Shown here: piece by piece, positions 7,253 through 13,529 of the stretch
Layout: every line of letters begins with the position of its first letter
Numbering within the stretch: position 1 is the stretch's first letter
From: Methanobacteriota archaeon
GTDB taxonomy: Archaea; Thermoplasmatota; Poseidoniia; Poseidoniales; Poseidoniaceae
DNA: 13,529 nt
Assembly (NCBI GenBank): GCA_018645535.1
Contig: JABGWN010000129.1
Coordinates: 1-13,529 of the forward strand
Direction of reading: 5' to 3'
The notes under the pieces: model-generated
Database searches by the model: none
The model's input: the letters and a program-made list of their open reading frames with translations, nothing else
Told to the model about the DNA's origin: nothing
Translations under genes and position numbers: made by a program

Positions 7253-8290
7253 TTATAGTGCATTTTCGTATTCCAATAATGAACGGATTTTTACTTGAAT
7301 GGAACAATCCATCGACTGTAGATTCAAGTGTAATTTCCTCCCATGTGCTCGTTCCCAAATACCAGCGGCGAGCCCTATGGAGAAAGGAGTAAGAGGAGTT
7401 TTAGAGAAAGTCAAAGTTGTATCAAATGATTGAGGGTCATACGCAATCACAGTAGCATCACCCCAGCCTTGTTCTAACATGTATACTCGCAAATAAGCCT
7501 CCCAACTTTCCAATCCAGTAATGTAAACAGCCCGCTCTGAACTAGAAAATAATTCGATTATTGAAGAAATTAACATAGACATGATGGAAATATCTGGTTT
7601 TGACCAATGTGTTGGGCATTGAATCCAATCAGTCTCACTCATATCAGGGGCATGGGGTAAACATGAGGATGAAAACCTCTCCAGGAGAGAAGCTGGTAAA
7701 ATCATGTATCGTTCGCCATCGATTTCCAAATGGCCCATCTCTTTTACAACAAGTAAATCAGATATGTTTTTTGATTGATCGATATTCACTTCTGTTCCTT
7801 CTTCTGACCACGGAAATGGGCGCACTGAACTAGGAGGGGGTAAATCTCGATTGATCTCGAGTGACAATTGAACAACTCGAGGCGTCGGTTCATTCCAGCG
7901 GATTTTGTATCTTGTTTGATGGAAAACTTCCAAGGCATACGATGCTAATCCAACAGAAAAAAGGGAATGAGCGCTATTCATGATCTCTTTTTTTGTTACA
8001 TTAATGGTTCCACTTCCGTAAAAGTGAGTCAAATTAGAAAGTTGTGAAAGGAATTTTTTCTTCCTGAAGATTCCATGAGGCGGATTCAAGCGTTGATGAA
8101 ACTCTAAGTCATCGACGACAGAATTGATGAATGTACGGCTTAGTGGATGTGTGAAAAGGGATTCAAAACTATGCCACCATCGATTGAATTCGTGTTGTTT
8201 CCACAACATGTAACAATTCATATCTGTATCGAATATGAATCCATCACTATGAAATAAAGACGCATGAGAAAGGTCCATTTTAGTCGGCAT
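7253..8290 (-). CDS. Unrecognised 345-residue cytoplasmic protein, C-terminal third faintly V4R-like
   Basis: I do not recognise this protein as a whole. It has no signal peptide or clear membrane span and is rich in Trp, His and aromatic residues in its first 90 residues. Residues about 232-330 contain YMLEQGWGDATVIAYD, then GLAAGIWERAHGRKLHLN and a Cys at 329. This order (helix, 'E-x-G-W-G', strands, 'GLxAG' helix, then Cys) resembles the V4R / 4-vinyl reductase ligand-binding domain. The resemblance is weak, and the normal tail after the Cys is short. The start lies 3 bases after the glyA stop, with GAAGGA 9 bases ahead of the ATG, so it is probably translated from the glyA transcript. A second in-frame Met at codon 5 is a possible start. 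Function is unknown; a small-molecule sensor is only a guess. Confidence 0.72.
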   Translation of the reverse strand: MPTKMDLSHASLFHSDGFIFDTDMNCYMLWKQHEFNRWWHSFESLFTHPLSRTFINSVVDDLEFHQRLNPPHGIFRKKKFLSQLSNLTHFYGSGTINVTKKEIMNSAHSLFSVGLASYALEVFHQTRYKIRWNEPTPRVVQLSLEINRDLPPPSSVRPFPWSEEGTEVNIDQSKNISDLLVVKEMGHLEIDGERYMILPASLLERFSSSCLPHAPDMSETDWIQCPTHWSKPDISIMSMLISSIIELFSSSERAVYITGLESWEAYLRVYMLEQGWGDATVIAYDPQSFDTTLTFSKTPLTPFSIGLAAGIWERAHGRKLHLNLQSMDCSIQVKIRSLLEYENAL

Positions 8291-8293
8291 ACC

Positions 8294-9586
8294 TTACATT
8301 CCTTCATATCCAAGAATATCTTCAGAATCAAAGCAGTATTGGACATGTTGGAAATCAGATTTCAGATGATGTACATCATTTTTAATCGCCTTTACGTCTT
8401 CACCTTTGATTAATACTCGGGCATAGAAAGAAGCTACTTCTTCCATCTCTCTTGGACCCATTCCGACCCTTGTAAGTTCTTGAACTCCTAGTCGAAGACC
8501 GGATGGAGTCATGGCTTTGGAATCTCCAGGAAGCATGTTCATATTCGTAATGATCCCGGCCTTTTCCAGCAAAGCTGCTGCTGTTGCACCTGCCCCGGAA
8601 TCAATATCTCCATGACGCGTTAACACCTGATGAGAAGCCGTATATCCACGTGATTCTGCTAGAACATCGAATCCCTCTGCCGCTAAAGCTTGCGCAAAGG
8701 TTTGGGCATTTCTTACAATATCTTGAGCATATGCTTGTCCAAACGCTTCAAATTCTGCCAGGGCAACAACCTTACCGGCTACGTGATGTAGGTGGTATGA
8801 TGAAACGACTCCAGGAAACATAGAATTGTTGAGTTTCCTATGAAATTTAGGATCCTCATTTGACGACAAAAGAAAGCCTCCTTGTGGACCAGGGAAGGTT
8901 TTGTGAGATGATCCGGTCATAACATCTGCACCTTCTCTTAATGGGTCTTGGAACACACCTCCAGCGATTAATCCAAGAACATGAGCGCCATCATACATGA
9001 CTGTTGAACCTACTTCATGTGCAGCATCGGCTAATTCCTTTAGAGGAGTGGGAAATAAAAACACAGATTGTCCAACGAGTGTCACCTTTGGTTTTAATTC
9101 CCGAATAAGTGCACAAGATCCATCCACATCTGGCTCCATACGGTCCTCATCCCAAGGGTAAGTAGAGACATTTAGGTCTCGCAGACCAACAGCCCCCATC
9201 CGAGCATGCGAAATATGACCACCATCAGCAGTTGAAACTGCAGTAATTGAATCTCCTGGTTTGGCTAATGCTTTCAATGCTCCAATGTTTGAAACTGTTC
9301 CAGAGATTGATTGAATGTTCGCAAATGGTGCATTGAATACTTTCTTTGCAAGGTCAATTCCAAGACGTTCTATTGTATCAAAATCTTCGCAACCTTGGTA
9401 ATATCTTTTTCCAGGCAATCCTTCTGCATAGCGACCATGCAAATCAGAATTAATGGCACGTTTAACATTTGGAGAAATGATATTTTCAGAGGCAATCATT
9501 CCCAATCCGTTTCCATAGAGACGGGCACTATTGGATGTCGCTTCTAAAACGCGGTTAACTGAATCTCTAGGTGAACTGCTGTCCAT
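8294..9586 (-). CDS. glyA: Serine hydroxymethyltransferase, archaeal-type
   Basis: This 430-residue PLP enzyme interconverts serine and glycine, passing a one-carbon unit to a folate or pterin carrier in the cytoplasm. Visible signatures are MIASENIISP (30-39), GRYAEGLPGKRYYQGCEDFD (51-70), SISGTVSN (93-100, cofactor phosphate region), VMYDGAHVLGLIAGG (Asp199 and His202, cofactor ring) and TGSSHKTFPGPQGG with Lys229 as the Schiff-base lysine. Length is normal for the family. The 'AEGLPGKRYYQGC' form is typical of archaeal enzymes. No good ribosome binding site precedes the ATG, although the context up to the family's N-terminal helix supports it. It lies 51 bases behind the large membrane-protein gene and 3 bases ahead of an unrecognised gene. 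Whether the one-carbon carrier is tetrahydrofolate or a methanopterin cannot be told from this sequence. Confidence 0.96.
   Translation of the reverse strand: MDSSSPRDSVNRVLEATSNSARLYGNGLGMIASENIISPNVKRAINSDLHGRYAEGLPGKRYYQGCEDFDTIERLGIDLAKKVFNAPFANIQSISGTVSNIGALKALAKPGDSITAVSTADGGHISHARMGAVGLRDLNVSTYPWDEDRMEPDVDGSCALIRELKPKVTLVGQSVFLFPTPLKELADAAHEVGSTVMYDGAHVLGLIAGGVFQDPLREGADVMTGSSHKTFPGPQGGFLLSSNEDPKFHRKLNNSMFPGVVSSYHLHHVAGKVVALAEFEAFGQAYAQDIVRNAQTFAQALAAEGFDVLAESRGYTASHQVLTRHGDIDSGAGATAAALLEKAGIITNMNMLPGDSKAMTPSGLRLGVQELTRVGMGPREMEEVASFYARVLIKGEDVKAIKNDVHHLKSDFQHVQYCFDSEDILGYEGM
8300..8305 (-). promoter_or_regulatory. Ribosome binding site for the unrecognised gene, inside the glyA 3' end
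   Basis: GAAGGA on the minus strand sits within the last codons of glyA, 9 bases ahead of the downstream ATG at 8290. This arrangement supports translational coupling of the two genes and the choice of the first ATG. Confidence 0.4.
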
Positions 9587-9621
9587 GTATCGTCCAGTCA
9601 GACAAGGTTCATGAATACTAT

Positions 9622-9631
9622 CAATCGATTG
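9622..9631. other. Perfect 10-bp palindrome ahead of glyA
   Basis: CAATCGATTG lies in the 51-base gap between the membrane-protein stop and the glyA start, about 36 bases upstream of the ATG. A dyad in this place could bind a dimeric regulator, but ATCGAT-containing words are frequent throughout the window's coding sequence. No second copy is seen next to it. Confidence 0.2.
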
Positions 9632-9637
9632 TTTGAC

Positions 9638-12600
9638 TCAGTTGCGACGACTTGGCCGGCTGGGACCTGTTCGAGCTGACCGTTCACTGGTTCTCGTGTT
9701 GCGAGGGACATTTCTGCCCTTGAAATCATGAGAACCAACCGGATTTAGATTTGGTTTCCCAGATGGACCTTGACGGAACCCTGTCGTCTTTTTCATAATC
9801 ATCGTTTGACGACCTCTGTACGCAACTGGTCCAATTAACTGCTCAAGAATCGGCACGTCAGATGAATCTTCCTTTGGCCTCTTAAGCCACCATCCCTTTG
9901 TCAAGGGGCTCAATTTTGCAGGCTTGTTCTTGCTAATCGATAACGCATTTCGCTTAAGGCGGGAGCGGATGGTTTTGTCAGCATCCTTTGGAAGCCTGTG
10001 AGTTAACCACCCAGGCATTCCAACATCCAACACAACACCGTTTACTGTTACAAGTATACCAGAAAGAAGAAGATGGGTTCCAATTGGAATATTTCCGCTA
10101 TTTGGATTAACCTTGAAGCGCTTCATCATACGTGCATAATCAATCAGTGTTCGCTGATCTCTATGCTTAATTTGTCTCCCTTGTTGTCTTCGGAATCTTG
10201 CAAAGGCAAATTGAAGCATGAACAAAACGACACCTGTTACAATACCTTGAACCTGTCCTGAATATCCAGACATAGCAATTGCAGATACAATAAAGATTGG
10301 AGGAAGGAGTACGTATTGGATGATGTAATGGAAGATTGAAGGGGAATAGCGAGGAGTCATGTTACGACGCACTGATTCATGAGCACAAATCATGATGTTT
10401 GCGTTAATAGCCTCATCAATTCCGCCTTTAATCCCTAGACCAGCAACAGCATTGACAGGGGCTTCATCAAGCCATTTCCGAACACTTTTACCCTTTTCCA
10501 CTGCGAGTGATACTTCAATATGTTCGACATCAGCCTCATTACCAAGTAGAACAGACAGAGCAATTACACGAGGATCGTTAATGTCACTTTCTTTGAGTTC
10601 TTGATAGACAGACATAGCCTGATGCCAGTTACCTTTGTCGATTAAACACAATGCTACAGCGATTCGTGGCCGAACACCAAGAGGGTCGAACTTCACTGCA
10701 TCTAGTGCTAATTGTAGGGCTTCTTCATGACGTCTTTGCATCCGTAAAGAGGCCACAGAGGACAATTTAGCAATCATAGATAGTCTGTCCGAGTGTACAA
10801 CAGAGTCTTCAGCATGTTTTGGAGTCCAGTACCTAAGCATTCGCATTTGTTCATTTAGGTGGTCAATCGTTGAGTTATTTTCCCAATCCCAAATATCATC
10901 TTCGTCAACAGTCCCATTCCATGGGTCCATCCATTCAGTGATAAAAGCAAGAATTTCAGGCTCATCATATCCCTCTGGTTGTTGTAAACCACGAAGAGCC
11001 TCACGGGCAGCGTCGAGTCTTCGAGTAGCTAAATATCCGGTCGCCGTAATCATTCGAGCTTCATCATCATCCCCGCCCGCTTGAGCGAGTACTTTACGAG
11101 ATTCTTCAATGGCTTTTGGCCATAATCCACGTATTGCACATTCCCACATCTTCGCACGTGCTTTTTCATGACGTACAAGGGCCTCGTCCCCTTCAATCGA
11201 TTGCATTTGGAAGCGAATAAGTGCATCTAAATCTTCTTGCAGAGCTGCTTCATCTACAAACTCTCTCATCCAGTCTCCATCAGCCATCATGACTGCGCCT
11301 TCTCTCCTTTCTTCTGGATCAAGATCGAATTTTAATTGTCTGAGAGGGCCAAAACGAGCAATCGAAAGAAGCCAGGTAAACAAGAAAATAGCTTGACCAA
11401 CTGCAATAAACATCCATGTTGTGAGAAGACGCATACTTTCATCGAATCCATTATCTTCAAGATTCTGAGTAAACGGCATTAAATCACCAAATTCTTTGTA
11501 ACAAACCAGAACAAGCAGCAGTACGGTATATCCTGAAAATCCTGCAAAAGCAAAGGCAAGTTGACGACCTTGCGCAGACTCTTCTGTTCGGATTTCACGC
11601 GGAGTATCAAGTGTTACTCCAAACATTCCACCGAATGTTTGCCCACCCAAAATCAAGTTTCGTGTCAATTCAAAAATGAACGCTAAGCCAACGATAGCAA
11701 TGTTGAGAGAAAGGTAAAGTGATAAGAATTGAGGGGCTGACTTAATAAATTCCCAATGGAACAAAATATCTGAGATGAGATCGATACGCTCATAGATAGA
11801 ATGACCGATAATCCCCCCATAGTTGAGCACTTCTTCCGTGTTTTGAGGCTCATTGACCAAGATGTGGAACACTGTGACAATTCCGTTCAGAGCAGTAATT
11901 GGCATAGTGATGAGGAACATAACCAAAATTAATGAAAAGAGTCTATTTACAAAGGAAGGACTATCAGGATCAATTGGATTACGACGTCCTCTCGAAGTCC
12001 TCCATTTATTCAAGAGGAGCATATTCCAAGATGCTCCCATAATGCGTCCGTATGCAAGAATTGTTGGGGCCATAAAGACCAACATACCTGCTGCAAGCCA
12101 AACTGGAGTAATCATCCCATCATTGAGATTCATGCCGTAAATAACAGTTGCAATAGTGGATGAAACAAGAACAGCAAGTGTGATAATTCTACGGAGTCCT
12201 GTTCGGATCGTATGGCGGCCAACTCGAAGTTTATTTTTACCAATTAACTGCGCGTTAAGTGTCTCCCAAGGGGAAATGAGCACTGGAATAAGAATGAATA
12301 AACCGATGAGCCATAAATTGAGGTCAAAGTAAACATCTGCTTGGAAGAGTAATTCTCCGATTAATACCAGAACACCCATCATACCCATCATGTACAATCC
12401 CACACCAAATGCGACACGACCTTGCTGAAGGAGTTCTTTGGCATCATCAAGTCCTTTTGTCAATCGATGAACTTCATACAAATCATCATCAATCTCGAAC
12501 GCTACTTGCAAAGCAGATAACTGACGAGGAACGAAGAATTTCCATAGCAACATCGCAACAATGAACGCCACTAAGACTGGATAGAGAAATGATATTTCAA

Positions 12601-12688
12601 AATCGGCAGCAGTTGCAATAGTCGATGCTGAAGCCGAAGGAAGAAGAGAAATTGCAAGCCCAATAAGAGCTAATTTCAATCCTCGCAT
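9638..12688 (-). CDS. Large multi-pass membrane protein with central TPR-like domain and basic C-terminal tail
   Basis: Read from the ATG at 12688 the protein has about 1016 residues. An in-frame GTG lies two codons earlier (12694), but GGTG 5 bases ahead of the ATG favours the ATG. The order is: signal-like helix (5-22); about eight or nine further membrane helices (roughly 33-51, 93-116, 125-144, 166-186, 193-213, 248-276, 322-343, 378-396, 422-444); a soluble helical-repeat region (445-778) with TPR-like pairs near 511-585 and 635-717 (GLWPKAIEESRKVL, RRHEEALQLALDAVKFDP, GNWHQAMSVYQEL); two or three more helices (786-806, 812-832, perhaps 866-888); and an Arg/Lys-rich low-complexity tail (about 898-1016). 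I recognise no enzyme motif or transporter family. A membrane scaffold that docks partners through its TPRs is inference. It follows the aminotransferase gene by 46 bases. Confidence 0.82.
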   Translation of the reverse strand: MRGLKLALIGLAISLLPSASASTIATAADFEISFLYPVLVAFIVAMLLWKFFVPRQLSALQVAFEIDDDLYEVHRLTKGLDDAKELLQQGRVAFGVGLYMMGMMGVLVLIGELLFQADVYFDLNLWLIGLFILIPVLISPWETLNAQLIGKNKLRVGRHTIRTGLRRIITLAVLVSSTIATVIYGMNLNDGMITPVWLAAGMLVFMAPTILAYGRIMGASWNMLLLNKWRTSRGRRNPIDPDSPSFVNRLFSLILVMFLITMPITALNGIVTVFHILVNEPQNTEEVLNYGGIIGHSIYERIDLISDILFHWEFIKSAPQFLSLYLSLNIAIVGLAFIFELTRNLILGGQTFGGMFGVTLDTPREIRTEESAQGRQLAFAFAGFSGYTVLLLVLVCYKEFGDLMPFTQNLEDNGFDESMRLLTTWMFIAVGQAIFLFTWLLSIARFGPLRQLKFDLDPEERREGAVMMADGDWMREFVDEAALQEDLDALIRFQMQSIEGDEALVRHEKARAKMWECAIRGLWPKAIEESRKVLAQAGGDDDEARMITATGYLATRRLDAAREALRGLQQPEGYDEPEILAFITEWMDPWNGTVDEDDIWDWENNSTIDHLNEQMRMLRYWTPKHAEDSVVHSDRLSMIAKLSSVASLRMQRRHEEALQLALDAVKFDPLGVRPRIAVALCLIDKGNWHQAMSVYQELKESDINDPRVIALSVLLGNEADVEHIEVSLAVEKGKSVRKWLDEAPVNAVAGLGIKGGIDEAINANIMICAHESVRRNMTPRYSPSIFHYIIQYVLLPPIFIVSAIAMSGYSGQVQGIVTGVVLFMLQFAFARFRRQQGRQIKHRDQRTLIDYARMMKRFKVNPNSGNIPIGTHLLLSGILVTVNGVVLDVGMPGWLTHRLPKDADKTIRSRLKRNALSISKNKPAKLSPLTKGWWLKRPKEDSSDVPILEQLIGPVAYRGRQTMIMKKTTGFRQGPSGKPNLNPVGSHDFKGRNVPRNTRTSERSARTGPSRPSRRN

Positions 12689-12708
12689 AGCCACACCGAA
12701 GACTCATC

Positions 12709-12736
12709 AAACATCAATACTTCGCCGTCGATGTTT
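12709..12736 (-). terminator. Weak hairpin overlapping the aminotransferase stop codon
   Basis: AAACATC and GATGTTT form a perfect 7-bp stem around a 14-base loop, beginning in the aminotransferase stop codon and ending before the next gene's start. No U-tract follows on the minus strand, so it is at best a partial terminator or an mRNA 3'-end structure. The short gap suggests read-through into the membrane-protein gene. Confidence 0.25.
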
Positions 12737-13529
12737 AGATAATCCTATGTTTTTGTAGGAAAGAATCAATTCTATCAAAGGCGGTGTGTAATGTATCAAT
12801 ATCGGGAAGGAAAACGAGTCTGAAGTGACCTTTTCCTTTTTCTGAACTGAATCCAGAACCATGAACAACAAGTACATGTTCTTCATGAAGCAACTGAAGG
12901 ACAAACGACTTATCATCTTCAGCCCATTTTTGATCAGTCAATTTGACAAACATATAGAATGCTCCTTCAGGATTTTGGACTTCAAGACCTTCTATCCCAG
13001 AAATTCTTGAAAGACAGACATCCCTTCGTTCCTTGACTGTTTCACAGTATTGTTTCATCCAAGAACGATCCTGTTCAAGTCCCGCTAAATATCCAAGTTG
13101 AGCAGGAGTGGACGCACACAAACGTGAGCGTAATATTCGCTCAATTCCATCACGCACAGAAACAAGCGAAGAAATTGGGTCATGAATGGCCATGTAGCCA
13201 ATTCGCCATCCAGGTGCATAGTACACTTTGGAAACGCCGTTCATAGTTAACACAGGAACTGTATCAGACAGACTCGCTGCGCTAACTTGACGTCCCGAAA
13301 AATCCAGACCGTCGTATATTTCATCAGCAATAAGGATACAATTAGGCCATTTTTCGAGTATTGCTAGCAATCGATTTAGATCACTTGCACCAGCAACTGA
13401 ACCTGTTGGATTGTTTGGATTAATTAACACGAATAGTCTTACGTTATCATTCATTTTTGATTCGATGTCATCGAAATTTAAAGACCATCCAGCATTTGAT
13501 TGGAGTTCATATTCAATTGTCTCTGCACC
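12735..13529 (-). CDS. Class I/II PLP-dependent aminotransferase (alanine/aspartate type), 5' end cut by window edge
   Basis: The frame stays open to the right edge, giving the last 264 residues of a family that is usually about 390-410 residues, so roughly the first third is missing. An internal Met at 13454 is not the start, because the preceding 25 codons also fit the family (YELQSNAGWSLNFDDIESK). Diagnostic pieces are INPNNPTG, LIADEIYDGLDF (Asp and Tyr contact the cofactor), NGVSKVYYAPGWRIGY with the Schiff-base Lys, and a GHFRLVFLP carboxylate-binding Arg near the end. It transfers an amino group between an amino acid and a 2-oxoacid in the cytoplasm. The SKVYYAPGWRIGY form resembles AlaA-like and archaeal aspartate/alanine enzymes. 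The exact substrate cannot be fixed from this part. It is the first visible gene of the co-directional run. Confidence 0.93.
   Translation of the reverse strand, partial: GAETIEYELQSNAGWSLNFDDIESKMNDNVRLFVLINPNNPTGSVAGASDLNRLLAILEKWPNCILIADEIYDGLDFSGRQVSAASLSDTVPVLTMNGVSKVYYAPGWRIGYMAIHDPISSLVSVRDGIERILRSRLCASTPAQLGYLAGLEQDRSWMKQYCETVKERRDVCLSRISGIEGLEVQNPEGAFYMFVKLTDQKWAEDDKSFVLQLLHEEHVLVVHGSGFSSEKGKGHFRLVFLPDIDTLHTAFDRIDSFLQKHRII

Noticed and set aside
7253..7600. Fusion or frameshift in the unrecognised gene
   Set aside because: The frame is continuous from the glyA boundary to its stop and the composition is even; I see no sign of a broken reading frame.
9622..9631. Operator claim for the ATCGAT palindrome
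   Set aside because: Words containing ATCGAT are common across coding sequence here and no second site flanks it; it is kept only as a low-confidence note.
12735..13454. Internal ATG as start of a 239-residue aminotransferase
   Set aside because: The frame stays open for 25 more codons to the window edge with family-like sequence, so the gene is longer and cut by the edge.

Overview
The window is a dense, co-directional stretch of about 13.5 kb. Every gene I can support lies on the minus strand, so the layout reads from the right edge to the left. Intergenic gaps run from 3 to about 100 bases, base composition is moderately AT-rich, and I see no rRNA, tRNA, CRISPR array or insertion sequence. 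I infer a planktonic archaeon of the Thermoplasmatota (Marine Group II/III, Candidatus Poseidoniales-like). The reasons are an archaeal-style serine hydroxymethyltransferase, a large secreted calcium-repeat protein rich in N-glycosylation sequons, GGTGA/GGAGG ribosome binding sites, and a futalosine-pathway gene beside a bacterial-type Xaa-Pro aminopeptidase. This assignment is inference, not proof.

In transcription order: (i) the C-terminal 264 residues of a class I/II PLP aminotransferase, running off the right edge; (ii) a roughly 1016-residue multi-pass membrane protein with a central helical-repeat (TPR-like) soluble domain and a long basic, probably disordered tail; (iii) glyA, serine hydroxymethyltransferase; (iv) an unrecognised 345-residue protein 3 bases behind glyA, whose C-terminal third faintly resembles V4R (4-vinyl-reductase-like) domains; (v) a 1044-residue N-terminally anchored or secreted protein with about two dozen thrombospondin-type-3-like calcium repeats, interrupted by a barrel-sandwich (lipoyl/HlyD-like) segment and a cysteine-containing island; (vi) 6 bases later, a 506-residue type I surface protein with Ig/PKD-like domains and a C-terminal membrane anchor; (vii) an Xaa-Pro aminopeptidase (PepP); (viii) 10 bases later, a nearly complete mqnC-like radical SAM gene cut by the left edge.

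The metabolic genes (aminotransferase, glyA, pepP, mqnC) serve amino acid, one-carbon, peptide and quinone metabolism and look like ordinary housekeeping genes. The adjacent calcium-repeat and PKD-like genes probably form a cell-surface pair, one long and calcium-stiffened, the other membrane-anchored. The most unusual items are the barrel-sandwich insertion in the calcium-repeat protein, the large membrane/TPR/basic-tail protein, and the unrecognised gene behind glyA. I do not see clear evidence for a new multi-gene system.
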